A stretch of DNA of 64,000 bases from Mesorhizobium sp. LSJC280B00 (GTDB lineage: Bacteria > Pseudomonadota > Alphaproteobacteria > Rhizobiales > Rhizobiaceae). This document shows, one piece after another, positions 51,582 to 61,089 of this stretch (position 1 is its first letter; every line of letters begins with the position of its first letter). Below the pieces are notes generated by a model. That model was not told the origin of the DNA. It saw only the letters and a program-made list of their open reading frames with translations, and ran no database searches. The DNA lies in assembly GCF_000502835.1 (NCBI RefSeq), contig NZ_AYVL01000008.1, forward strand, positions 50,321 through 114,320, given 5' to 3'. The position numbers and the translations under genes were made by a program.

Positions 51582-53651
51582 TCAATTGGTGCCAGTCAGG
51601 GCCCGCTGCAGGAAGACGTACTTCATCGCCGCCTGTGCGGCCTGCGGCCGCCGGTCGCCGCGTCCGCCATGGCCGCCCTCGGTCTCCTCGAAGAACAGCG
51701 TCTTGCCGTGGCCGGCCGCCTGCAGCCGTGCCGCCATCTTGCGGGCATGCCCGGGATGGACGCGATCGTCGGCGGTCGAGGTCGTCAGCAACACCGGCGG
51801 ATAGGCTGCATCCGTGTCTACATGCTGATAGGGCGAATAGGCGGCGAGCCAGGCTGCCTCTTCCGGCTTCGCCGGATCGCCATACTCGGCCATCCATGAC
51901 GCGCCGGGCGGCAGCTCGGTGTAGCGCAGCATATCGAGCAGCGGCACGTCGATGATCACTGCACCGAACAATTCCGGGTGCTGGGTCAGCGAGACGCCGG
52001 TCAGCAAGCCACCATTCGATCCGCCCTGGATGCCCAGTGTGGCGGGCGTAGCGATGCCGCGTTTGACCAGATCTTGCGCGACGGCAGCGAAATCGTCGAA
52101 GGCATTCTGGCGATTGGCCTTGAGCGCCGCCTGGTGCCAGTTCGGGCCGAACTCGCCGCCGCCGCGGATGTTGGCCTGCACATAGGCATTGCCCTTCTCC
52201 AGCCACAGCCTGCCGCGTACGCCGGCATAGCCGGGCAGCAGCGGCACTTCGAAGCCGCCATAGCCGTAAAGCAATGTCGGCACGGGTCCATGCAAGTCGC
52301 GCCTCCTGACGACGAAGTACGGGATCATCGTGCCATCCTTCGAGCGCGCCTCGAACTGTTCGGAGACCAGGGACGACGCGTCGAAACGCGCCGGCTGCGA
52401 CTTCACCGTTGCCAGCCCCGCGGCGTTGTCGTCCGACCAGATGATCGAGCTCGGCGTCAGGAAATCGGTGAAGGAGAAGGAGACGCTGGAACCGAAATGC
52501 TCGGCATGGCTGATGCCGACATTGCCGTTTTCGGGCAACGCCACGGGCTTGAACTCCCAGCCGCTGTCGCTGCGCTTGCCGGCGACGACCTTGCCGCGCA
52601 CATTGTCCATCAAATTGATGAACAGCCGGTCCTGCGTGCGGGCAATGCCGGCGATCGAGACGCGGTGCGCCGGCTCGAGCACGGTATCGAGGGATCCGAA
52701 TAGCCCGGTTTCGATCCAGCGCTCGAAATCGAGTGAATAGAGTCCGTCGGGCTTACACAGCGTGCCGTCCGGCGCAGTCCACGGGGTACGCACGCCAAAG
52801 ACGAGCTGGCCTTTGAACAGCGCCGTATCGGTGACGTCGTCCGGCAACGGGATGCGCCTGTTTCCGCCGGAAGGCAGCCGCAGGAAGCTGTGCGAGGCGA
52901 AGAAGTCGATGGTCCGGGCGAGGAAGACATGACGCTTGTCGCCGTCGAATTCGACGGACCCGCCGGCGGCAAGATCCTGCTTCAGCGCCTCGAAGATCGG
53001 CATCGCCGCTTCCAGTGGCGTGCCGCGCCGCCAAAGCTTGACCACGCGCGGATAACCGGACTGGGTCTTGTCGTCCTCCTCGAAGGCGGCGGAAACGATA
53101 ACCGTGTCCTCGTCCAGCCAGCTAAAGCTCGATTTCGAGGCAGGAGCGCGAAAGCCGCCATCGACGAACGATCTGCTTTCGATATCGAATTCGCGCATCT
53201 CGCTGGCATCGCCGCCATCCGGCGACAGGTTGAGCAGGCAGCGGCTGAAGTCGGGGTAGAGCCGGCTGGCGCCGCTGAACACCCATTTCACCCCCTCTTT
53301 CGCCGCCAGACTGTCGAAGTCGATGATCGTCTGCCATTCCGGCTTGTCGGTCTTGTAGGAGGCGACGGTGGTGCGCCGCCAGAGGCCGAGTACGTTCGTC
53401 CGGTCCTGCCAGAAATTATAGACATAGCCGTTGATAGCGGCCCCGACGGCGATGTTATCCTCGGCTGTCATCAGGTCGAGCGCCGTCTCGAACGACGTCT
53501 GATAGGACGGATCACCCTGCAGCTCCCCGACCGTAACTGCATTTTGGTGATGCACCCAGTCGAGCGCCTGCTTGCCCCTCCTGTCCTCAAGCCAGAGAAA
53601 CGGGTCTTCGGCCGCCGAACCCGGCTGGCCCTTGGTATTCGATTTGGTCAT
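51582..53651 (-). CDS. Prolyl oligopeptidase family serine peptidase (S9A)
   Basis: A 689-residue cytoplasmic peptidase. The N-terminus EDPFLWLEDRRGKQALDWV begins the S9A pattern, followed by a beta-propeller (residues about 70-400). The hydrolase domain has the catalytic Ser in GIQGGSNGGLLTG, the Asp in STADDRVHPGHARKM and the His in EGGHGGRGDR. It cleaves short proline-containing peptides. The start at 53651 (MTKSNTKGQPGSAAED) has CCGGAGACC upstream; the frame is open to 53888 but without similarity. Confidence 0.88.
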   Translation of the reverse strand: MTKSNTKGQPGSAAEDPFLWLEDRRGKQALDWVHHQNAVTVGELQGDPSYQTSFETALDLMTAEDNIAVGAAINGYVYNFWQDRTNVLGLWRRTTVASYKTDKPEWQTIIDFDSLAAKEGVKWVFSGASRLYPDFSRCLLNLSPDGGDASEMREFDIESRSFVDGGFRAPASKSSFSWLDEDTVIVSAAFEEDDKTQSGYPRVVKLWRRGTPLEAAMPIFEALKQDLAAGGSVEFDGDKRHVFLARTIDFFASHSFLRLPSGGNRRIPLPDDVTDTALFKGQLVFGVRTPWTAPDGTLCKPDGLYSLDFERWIETGLFGSLDTVLEPAHRVSIAGIARTQDRLFINLMDNVRGKVVAGKRSDSGWEFKPVALPENGNVGISHAEHFGSSVSFSFTDFLTPSSIIWSDDNAAGLATVKSQPARFDASSLVSEQFEARSKDGTMIPYFVVRRRDLHGPVPTLLYGYGGFEVPLLPGYAGVRGRLWLEKGNAYVQANIRGGGEFGPNWHQAALKANRQNAFDDFAAVAQDLVKRGIATPATLGIQGGSNGGLLTGVSLTQHPELFGAVIIDVPLLDMLRYTELPPGASWMAEYGDPAKPEEAAWLAAYSPYQHVDTDAAYPPVLLTTSTADDRVHPGHARKMAARLQAAGHGKTLFFEETEGGHGGRGDRRPQAAQAAMKYVFLQRALTGTN

Positions 53652-53746
53652 GAGGTCTCCGGTTGAGTCGGGTGGCGACATAGCCAAGATCGACATGGGG
53701 CCGCTTACATTCAAGCCATTCGTCAGAAACGGCGGCTTTCTGGCAT

Positions 53747-54907
53747 TCACACCATCCGTCTTCGAATGACCGTTACAACTGCCAGCGCCAGGCAAATGGC
53801 ACCGAGCGTCATTGGCAGGCCGCCGGCGCCAACAACATCCATGGCGCTGCCCGCCAGCGGCGGCACGGCGATGCCGCCGACGCCCCACATCAGCGAGAAG
53901 GCGGCGTTGCCGGCGACCAGTGCCGAGCCGGTGAACCGCTCGCCGAGTTCAATGATCGACATCGTGTAAATGCCGTAGGAAACCGCGCCCCAGATGAAGA
54001 CGCACGGCCAGATCAGCGGCGTCTCGATGAGAACCGGCAACAGAACGCATCCCAGCACCGTCATCGAAACACAGATGAACCGCACCAGCCGCGCCGTCAG
54101 TCGTTCCGCCAGCAGGCCGAGCGGCACCTGCATAGCGATGTTGCCGGCGATCATCACCGACAGCAGCGCCGACATGCGCGCTTCGGCGATGCCATAATGT
54201 GTTCCGTAGACCGGCAGCAAGGCGAGCACCGCCTGTTCGAAACCGGCGGCCACGATCACTGCCGATAACAGCAGCCACGCCTGCGGCACGAACCCCAGCA
54301 CCGAAACGCGGTGCCCGCTCTCGTCGACCTTGGGCAGCCGTGCCAGCACCGAGGCGAGGCAGGCGCCGCAAAACAGGAATGCGGCGATGCCGACGAGGAA
54401 CGGCGGCCATCCCTCGGTGCCGACCGCAAGCAGGCACAGCGGCCCCGCCGCAAAGCCCGCCGAAATGATGGTCGAATAGATGCCCATGACGCGGCCGCGG
54501 CGTGTCGGCGGCGCCAGTGCGATCACCCAGACTTCGCTCAGCACGTAGAGCGGGTTGGTGACGGCGCCGATCAAAAAGCGCAGAGGAAACCACAGATAGA
54601 CATTTTGCGTCCAGCCGATCAGCGCCAGCACCAGCGCGGAAAGTGCCGCGCAAGTAAGCGCGGTGCGCCCTGCCCCGAAACGCCGCGCCAGCGCCGGAAC
54701 CAGCGGCGACGAGACGATGAAGCCGATCGGCGTCATTGCCGCCGACAGGCCGATCATGGCCGGCGAAACGCCCTGGCGCTGCAGGATGAAGCTCAACAGC
54801 GGATAGCTCAGCCCTTGCGCGATGGCGAACACCGAGACGGTGGCGATCACGCCGGTGATCGCCGCCCATTGCACTGTCTCGCCGCTGTCCTGTTTCGCCC
54901 GGTCCAT
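53747..54907 (-). CDS. MFS transporter, YcaD/YfkF-like
   Basis: A 386-residue major facilitator with twelve probable membrane segments. The first loop has SPLVPALARRFGAGRTALTC and the segment 4-5 region ALAPPTRRGRVMGIYSTIIS. The central loop near residue 200 is short. It resembles the YcaD group, with unknown cargo. Divergent from the MttB gene (about 209 bp), it may move the methylated amine used there, but this is inferred only from position. Confidence 0.8.
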   Translation of the reverse strand: MDRAKQDSGETVQWAAITGVIATVSVFAIAQGLSYPLLSFILQRQGVSPAMIGLSAAMTPIGFIVSSPLVPALARRFGAGRTALTCAALSALVLALIGWTQNVYLWFPLRFLIGAVTNPLYVLSEVWVIALAPPTRRGRVMGIYSTIISAGFAAGPLCLLAVGTEGWPPFLVGIAAFLFCGACLASVLARLPKVDESGHRVSVLGFVPQAWLLLSAVIVAAGFEQAVLALLPVYGTHYGIAEARMSALLSVMIAGNIAMQVPLGLLAERLTARLVRFICVSMTVLGCVLLPVLIETPLIWPCVFIWGAVSYGIYTMSIIELGERFTGSALVAGNAAFSLMWGVGGIAVPPLAGSAMDVVGAGGLPMTLGAICLALAVVTVIRRRMV

Positions 54908-55115
54908 GATGCAGGACTAGCGTTTCGCTTTCATCGCGGTAAGCACCGGCAACGAAAACCGCTTGCGCCAGCCGGAAGAGATAAGAGCCTGACGATCCCT
55001 CCGGCTGCCCTTCAGGCATGTCGCTTCCCTCGTCCTAGTGGTCGCCGCCTCCGCAATGGCTGGCCGGCCGGCAGTCCATTATGCCGCCGCATTGCCGCAG
55101 CGTACGAGGACTATC

Positions 55116-56693
55116 ATGACCGCCGCCCTTCAGCCCGCCGAACCTGCATTGGCAAACGACCGCGCCCGTCGCGGCGGCCGCGCGGGAAAGCGTGCCGGCG
55201 GATCGGCGGCGTTCGAGCAGCCGCCGTTTCGGCAGTTGAAGAACCCGCTGGCGCCGACCCGGCTGGTTTCCGACGACGAGCTGGAATCTATCCACCTCGC
55301 CTCTCTGCGCGTGCTGCGGGAAATCGGCGTCGACGTGCTGCATGACGAAGCCCGGCGCATCATGAAGGCGCATGGCGCCGATGTCCGCGAAGGCAGCGAG
55401 CGGGTGCGCTTCGACAGTGACATGATCCTGGAACTGGTTGCGCACTGCCCGCCGGAATTCACCATCCACGCCCGCAACCCGGCGCACAACGTGCGCTTCG
55501 GCGGCGATAATCTGATCATCTCGATGATGGCGTCGGCGCCCAATTGCTCCGACGTCGACCGCGGCCGCCGGCCGGGCAACCAGCAGGACTACCGCAACTT
55601 CCTCAAGCTTGCGCAGATGCACAACATATTGAACTGCACGGGCGGCTATCCGGTCGAGCCGATCGACATCCATCCGTCCGTCCGCCACCTTGAATGCATC
55701 CGTGACCTCGCCACGCTGACCGACAAGATGTTCCACATCTATTCGCTCGGCAAGGAGCGCAACGTCGACGGCATCGAGATCACCAGGATCGCACGTGGCA
55801 TCAGCCATGAGCAGTTGCTTGCAGAGCCGTCGGTATTCACCATCATCAACACCAATTCGCCGCTCAAGCTCGACGTGCCGATGATGGAAGGCATCATCCA
55901 GATGTCGAGCAAGGGCCAGGTGGTCATCGTGACGCCGTTCACCCTGTCCGGCGCCATGGCGCCGGTGACGATTGCCGGCGCGCTGGTGCAGCAGAATGCC
56001 GAGGCGCTGTCCGGCATCGCCTTTGCGCAGATGGTGCGCAAGGGCGCGCCTGTCGGCTACGGCGGCTTCACCTCGAACGTCGATATGAAGTCCGGCGCGC
56101 CGGCCTTCGGCACGCCGGAATATATGAAGGCGCAGCTGGTCGGCGGGCAGCTCGCCCGCCGCTACAACATCCCCTACCGCACCTCCAACACCTGCGCCGC
56201 CAACACGGTCGATGCGCAGGCCGCCTATGAAAGCGTGTTCTCACTGTGGGGCGCCATCCAGGGCGGCGGCAATCTGATGATGCATGCGGCCGGCTGGCTG
56301 GAAGGCGGCCTGCGCTGCTCCTACGAGAAGACCATCCTCGACATAGACCTGTTGCAGATGGTCGCCGAGTTCCTGACGCCGCTCGATCTTTCCGAGGAAG
56401 CACTCGGTTTCGACGCCATACAGTCCGTCGGCCCCGGCGGCCATTTCTTCGGCACCCAGCACACGCAGGACCGCTACAAGACCGCGTTCTATGCGCCTAT
56501 TATCTCGGACTGGCGCAATTTCGAGAGTTGGGCGGAGGCCGGGTCGCCGACGGCGCTCGAAAAGGCCAATCGCGTCTGGAAGGAACGGCTGGCCTCCTAT
56601 GAAGAGCCTTACATGGATCCGGCAATCAGGGAGGAGCTCAACGCTTTCGTCGACAAGCGCCGGGCCGAAGGCGGCGCGCCGACCGATTTCTGA
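55116..56693 (+). CDS. MttB-family methyltransferase (non-pyrrolysine trimethylamine methyltransferase homolog)
   Basis: A 525-residue TIM-barrel protein of the MttB superfamily. The region around IMASAPNCSDVDRGRRPGNQ and SLGKERNVDGIEITRIARGI fits. There is no in-frame TAG, so this is a member without pyrrolysine, the group that includes glycine betaine, proline betaine and carnitine methyltransferases. The start at 55116 (MTAALQPAEPAL) has GAGGAC upstream. It is followed by a dimethylglycine-dehydrogenase-like gene, which fits stepwise demethylation of a quaternary amine. The corrinoid partner is not in the window. Substrate unknown. Confidence 0.82.
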   Translation: MTAALQPAEPALANDRARRGGRAGKRAGGSAAFEQPPFRQLKNPLAPTRLVSDDELESIHLASLRVLREIGVDVLHDEARRIMKAHGADVREGSERVRFDSDMILELVAHCPPEFTIHARNPAHNVRFGGDNLIISMMASAPNCSDVDRGRRPGNQQDYRNFLKLAQMHNILNCTGGYPVEPIDIHPSVRHLECIRDLATLTDKMFHIYSLGKERNVDGIEITRIARGISHEQLLAEPSVFTIINTNSPLKLDVPMMEGIIQMSSKGQVVIVTPFTLSGAMAPVTIAGALVQQNAEALSGIAFAQMVRKGAPVGYGGFTSNVDMKSGAPAFGTPEYMKAQLVGGQLARRYNIPYRTSNTCAANTVDAQAAYESVFSLWGAIQGGGNLMMHAAGWLEGGLRCSYEKTILDIDLLQMVAEFLTPLDLSEEALGFDAIQSVGPGGHFFGTQHTQDRYKTAFYAPIISDWRNFESWAEAGSPTALEKANRVWKERLASYEEPYMDPAIREELNAFVDKRRAEGGAPTDF

Positions 56694-56825
56694 TCATCTG
56701 ATGAGTAGTCGACCCCCACTCCGTCTTGATGGCAGGCTGGCCGGAAACATCGCTGTATCCGATCTCCGCTTTGTTTTCGCGCCCCGCTCACTCGATTCAA
56801 TCTCTTCAAAAACGGAATTATCTTC

Positions 56826-59423
56826 ATGAAATCTCATGCAAAAGCGGTTGTCATCGGCGGCGGGGTCGTTGGCTGCTCGGTGCTCTATCATCTGGCCAAG
56901 GCTGGCTGGAACGACATCATGCTGATCGAGCGTTCGGAGCTCACTTCCGGCTCGTCCTGGCATGCGGCGGGCGGCTTCCATACGCTGAACGGCGATCCCA
57001 ACGTCGCCAAGCTGCAGGCCTACACGGTGCAGCTTTACAAGGAGATCGAGGAGATTTCCGGCCAATCCTGCTCGCTGCACCTGACCGGCGGCGTGATGAT
57101 GGCTGACACGCCCGAGCGCATGGACTTCTTGCGGCTCGCCCACGCCAAGGGCCGCTATCTCGGCATGGACACCGAACTGATCACGCCGTCCGAAGCCAAG
57201 GCGATGTTCCCGCTGATGGACGAGACGAATTTCGTCGGCGCCATGTGGGATCCAGTCGAGGGTCATCTCGACCCTTCCGGCACCACCCATGCCTATGCCA
57301 AGGCCGCCAGGAAGCTAGGCGCCGAGATCGTACTGCGCAACCGCGTCGTGGAACTGACGCAGGAGGTCGACGGCACCTGGAACGTCGTCACTGAGCAAGG
57401 CACAGTCAAAGCCGAGCATGTGGTTAACTGCGGCGGCCTGTGGGCGCGCGAGATCGGTCGCATGGTCGGCGTCGAACTGCCGGTGCTGGCCATGGAGCAC
57501 ATGTATCTCCTGACCGAGCCGATGCCGGAGGTCGAGGAATTCAACAAGTCGACCGGCCGCGAGATGATTGGCGTGCTCGATTTCAAGGGCGAGATCTATA
57601 CCCGCCAGGAGCGCAACGGCATCCTGCTCGGCACCTATGAAAAGGCCTGCAAGCCGTGGTCGCCGGTCAGCACGCCCTGGGATTTCGGCCACGAGCTGCT
57701 GCAGCCAGACATCGACCGCATCGCGCCGTCGCTCGAGATCGGCTTCAAGCATTTCCCCGGCATCGAGAAGGCCGGCATCAAGCAGATCATCAACGGCCCC
57801 TTCACCTTCGCGCTGGACGGCAACCCGCTGGTCGGCCCGGTGCAGGGCCTGACCAATTTCTGGTGCGCCTGCGCCGTCATGGCCGGCTTCAGCCAGGGCG
57901 GCGGCGTCGGCCTGGCGCTGTCGAACTGGATGGTCCATGGCGACCCCGGCTTCGACGTCTGGGGCATGGACGTTGCGCGCTTCGGCGAATGGGCAACGCT
58001 GCGCTATACCAACGCAAAGGTCCGCGAAAATTATTCGCGCCGCTTCTCCATCCGCTTTCCCAACGAGGAATTACCGGCGGCAAGACCAGCGCAGACGACC
58101 CCGCTTTACGACACCATGCTCGCCAACAACGCCGTCATGGGCGACAGCTGGGGTCTCGAAACCCCGCTCTGGTTCGCGCCGAAAGGCTCGGAGCCGAAGG
58201 ACGTCGTGTCCTTCCACCGCTCCAATGATTTCCGCCCGATCGGCGAGGAAGTGCGCGCCACCCGCGAGAGGGTCGGCGTCACCGAGATCGCCAACTTCGC
58301 CAAATACGAAGTCTCCGGGCCAGGGGCCGAGGACTTCCTCAACCGTCTGATGACCAATCGCATGCCGAAGACCGGCCGCATCGTGCTGACGCCCATGCTG
58401 AACGAGTTCGGCCGGCTGATCGGGGACTTCACCATTGCCAAGGCGGGCCCAAGGGGTGGGGAAGACCGCTTCATGATATGGGGTTCTTCGGCAGCGCAAA
58501 AATACCACATGCGCTGGTTCGAGAAGCATCTGCCGAAGGACGGTCCAAGGGCGTCAGAGGTGCGCATCCACCGCTTCGACCAGACGCTGGTCGGGTTGTC
58601 GATCGCCGGGCCGAAATCCCGCGACCTGCTGCAGAAACTGGTCGATGTCGACATCTCGACCAAGGCCTTCCGCTTCATGGATTTCCGCGAGATGGCGGTC
58701 GGCGGAGCGCCCTGCATGGTCAACCGGATCACCTACACCGGCGACCTCGGCTATGAGATCTGGATGGCGCCTGCCTACCAGCGCCTGGTCTACAAGGCAA
58801 TCAAGGAGGCTGGCGAAGAGTTTGGCCTTGTCGATTTCGGCATGCGGGCTTTGCTCTCGATGCGCCTTGAGAAGAACTTCCCGACCTGGTTCCGCGAGTT
58901 ACGTCCGATCTACGGACCGTTCGAAGGCTCGATGGACCGCTTCATCAAGCTAGAGAAGAACGACTTCATCGGCCGGGAAGCAGCGGCCAAGGAACAGGCA
59001 GAAGGGCCGAAACTGCGCCGTGTCTCCTTCATCGTCGATGCCGCGGATGCAGACGTCATGGGCGACGAGCCGATCTGGGCCAAGGTCGGCGGCAAGGATT
59101 ACGGCACCGTGGAAAAGCCGCATGGCTATGGCGCGCCGCGCTTCGACGCGGGCGGCAAGGAAGTGCGCGGCTCGAACGCCGCCGAAGGCGCGTCTGCCGT
59201 GCGCGGCATTGTCGACGGCGACTGGCGCGTGGTCGGCTGGGTCACCTCCGGCGGCTATGCGCATTATGTCGAGAAGTCGATGGCGCAAGGCTATGTACCG
59301 GCAGCGCTTGCCGAGAACGAGAGCGCCGGGCTGTTCGAGATCGAAATCCTCGGGCACCGGCGTCCCGCACGCATCAATGTCGAGCCGCCCTTCGACCCGA
59401 GCGGCGAAAAGATGAGGACGTAG
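56826..59423 (+). CDS. FAD-dependent dimethylglycine/sarcosine dehydrogenase-like protein with GcvT domain
   Basis: An 865-residue two-domain enzyme. The N-terminal DAO-type FAD domain begins AVVIGGGVVGCSVLYHLAKA, with GSSWHAAGGFHTL and NGPFTFALDGNPLVGPVQGL. The C-terminal half (from about residue 440) is the aminomethyltransferase/folate-binding GcvT-like domain with SGPGAEDFLNRLMTNRMPKT and TYTGDLGYEIWM. Family members oxidatively demethylate N-methylated glycines, passing the methyl carbon to tetrahydrofolate. It follows the MttB gene by 132 bp and shares a probable operon. Confidence 0.87.
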   Translation: MKSHAKAVVIGGGVVGCSVLYHLAKAGWNDIMLIERSELTSGSSWHAAGGFHTLNGDPNVAKLQAYTVQLYKEIEEISGQSCSLHLTGGVMMADTPERMDFLRLAHAKGRYLGMDTELITPSEAKAMFPLMDETNFVGAMWDPVEGHLDPSGTTHAYAKAARKLGAEIVLRNRVVELTQEVDGTWNVVTEQGTVKAEHVVNCGGLWAREIGRMVGVELPVLAMEHMYLLTEPMPEVEEFNKSTGREMIGVLDFKGEIYTRQERNGILLGTYEKACKPWSPVSTPWDFGHELLQPDIDRIAPSLEIGFKHFPGIEKAGIKQIINGPFTFALDGNPLVGPVQGLTNFWCACAVMAGFSQGGGVGLALSNWMVHGDPGFDVWGMDVARFGEWATLRYTNAKVRENYSRRFSIRFPNEELPAARPAQTTPLYDTMLANNAVMGDSWGLETPLWFAPKGSEPKDVVSFHRSNDFRPIGEEVRATRERVGVTEIANFAKYEVSGPGAEDFLNRLMTNRMPKTGRIVLTPMLNEFGRLIGDFTIAKAGPRGGEDRFMIWGSSAAQKYHMRWFEKHLPKDGPRASEVRIHRFDQTLVGLSIAGPKSRDLLQKLVDVDISTKAFRFMDFREMAVGGAPCMVNRITYTGDLGYEIWMAPAYQRLVYKAIKEAGEEFGLVDFGMRALLSMRLEKNFPTWFRELRPIYGPFEGSMDRFIKLEKNDFIGREAAAKEQAEGPKLRRVSFIVDAADADVMGDEPIWAKVGGKDYGTVEKPHGYGAPRFDAGGKEVRGSNAAEGASAVRGIVDGDWRVVGWVTSGGYAHYVEKSMAQGYVPAALAENESAGLFEIEILGHRRPARINVEPPFDPSGEKMRT

Positions 59424-59511
59424 GCGCAGCCAGCCGGTCGCATTGTGCGGAGCATACTCTTCATGCTAGCGCAGCCGGCAACACTCTGCTGGCAAGGGCG
59501 ATGAGATTTCA

Positions 59512-61089
59512 TTGAAGTACAATCTGAGATGGGCCGAGTGGCTGGCCGAGGGACGGATCGGCCCCTTCCCGGCGGCGATCGTCATGGTCGCGGCTTATTT
59601 TGCCTTGCAGACCATCATACTGTCCCTGTTGAGCTCTTGGGCGGGAACCGGCGTCGGCATCGATGATGCGGAGCAACTGATCTATGTTCCGCATCTCTGG
59701 GCTGGATATGGCGGCTCGCAACCACCTCTCTACACCTGGATCAACTGGCTGGCCGCGCATGTTTTCGGCACCAGTATCTTCACGCTGAAGCTCGTCAAAT
59801 ACTCCGTGCTGTTCCTTGCCGCCTGCAGCGTGTTCGCCGCCATGCGGCGGTTCGGCTACACCAAGGCGACAGCGGCGGCGGCCATGTTCGGCCTGTTTAC
59901 GATCCCGCAGATCGTCTGGGAATCGCAGCGCGCCTTGTCGCATTCCGTCGCCGTCGTCGGCTTCTGCTCGCTGCTCCTGCTGGCCATGGCCTATCTTCTC
60001 GAGCGGCGAAGCATGATCGCCTATGCGGCGTTTGGCCTGGCTACCGCGGCGGCAATTCTTGCCAAATATAATGATGTCTTCCTCGTGGTGGCCCTTGTTG
60101 CGGCCGTGCTGTCGCTGCGCGAATGGCGCGGCGCGATCCTCGATCCGAAGTTCGCCATCAGCATAGCAGTCGCGATATTGGTGCTGGCGCCAACCACCTA
60201 TTGGAGCCTCATGCATCCCGCCGATTTATTGTCGAGAGGCGAGAAGTTCGGAATAGACGCGCAACAAGGGCGCGTGGCGGCGGCCTTTGTCGGCGCCGGC
60301 AAGTTTATCATGGGCACCTTCAATTTCGCGGTCTTGCCCGTTCTCGTTTCCGCCCTCACTTTCTGGCTGGCGAAGTTCCGTTTCTCCGAGCGGCACCCGA
60401 AAGGTCCGGCAAGGGAAATTCTGTTGTGGCGTACTTTGGCGCTCGGCTTGGCCATGCTGGCAATACTTGTACTTGCCACCGGCGTGACGGTGGTCAAGGA
60501 CCGCTGGCTGCTGCCCGTCCTGTTCATCTTGCCGCTGGCCATCGTCGCTACAATGGAACGGCTGGCGCCGCGGGGCAGGAATGCGCAGCTTCTGGTGATC
60601 GCGGCTGGAGCGATCATCGCCGTGCTGCTCGCGCCCGCCACCTGGTACGTCCAGATAAACGGGACCAGTGGCCTCTCGCGGATGATCCGCGTGGATTACC
60701 CCGCCCTCTATCGCCAGCTGACTGCGGACGGACCGGTCAAAACCGCAATATCTGATGGTGCATGGGTCGGAAACCTGCGGTTGGTCGACGAAAAACTGGT
60801 CGCACTTGACCAGGAAGTGCCTAATTTCGAAACGCTGATGCAGGAGCCAGCCGTACTCGTCTGGCTTGACCGAGACGATCCGCGGCCGGTCATTTTGGAG
60901 CAGCTCAAAGCGGCCGGCTATGAGCCGGACGGCCAACCACGGCAAATGATGGTTCCGCTGTTGCGCGGCACCGGCAAGTCCGCCCGGGCCGGCGCCTATG
61001 TAAGATTGAAGAGAATGGCGGTGGGAGAAGCCACGGCGCCTAAGGAAGGCGTTAGCGGAGGAGCCGAGGGTGGACAGGAACCCGACTGA
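59512..61089 (+). CDS. Glycosyltransferase family 39 (ArnT/PMT-like) membrane protein
   Basis: A 525-residue polytopic protein with about eleven membrane segments. The first periplasmic loop has GTGVGIDDAEQLIYVPHLWA with the catalytic-type DD acid pair, then QPPLYTWINWL. This matches lipid-linked-sugar glycosyltransferases of the GT39/ArnT type. The start is TTG at 59512 behind AAGGGCGATGAG. It overlaps the following gene by 20 bases, indicating coupling. Acceptor unknown (a lipid A, polysaccharide or protein target). Confidence 0.8.
   Translation: MKYNLRWAEWLAEGRIGPFPAAIVMVAAYFALQTIILSLLSSWAGTGVGIDDAEQLIYVPHLWAGYGGSQPPLYTWINWLAAHVFGTSIFTLKLVKYSVLFLAACSVFAAMRRFGYTKATAAAAMFGLFTIPQIVWESQRALSHSVAVVGFCSLLLLAMAYLLERRSMIAYAAFGLATAAAILAKYNDVFLVVALVAAVLSLREWRGAILDPKFAISIAVAILVLAPTTYWSLMHPADLLSRGEKFGIDAQQGRVAAAFVGAGKFIMGTFNFAVLPVLVSALTFWLAKFRFSERHPKGPAREILLWRTLALGLAMLAILVLATGVTVVKDRWLLPVLFILPLAIVATMERLAPRGRNAQLLVIAAGAIIAVLLAPATWYVQINGTSGLSRMIRVDYPALYRQLTADGPVKTAISDGAWVGNLRLVDEKLVALDQEVPNFETLMQEPAVLVWLDRDDPRPVILEQLKAAGYEPDGQPRQMMVPLLRGTGKSARAGAYVRLKRMAVGEATAPKEGVSGGAEGGQEPD

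Noticed and set aside
55116-56693. Pyrrolysine-containing MttB
   Set aside because: There is no in-frame TAG; the gene reads through normally, so it is the non-pyrrolysine group.
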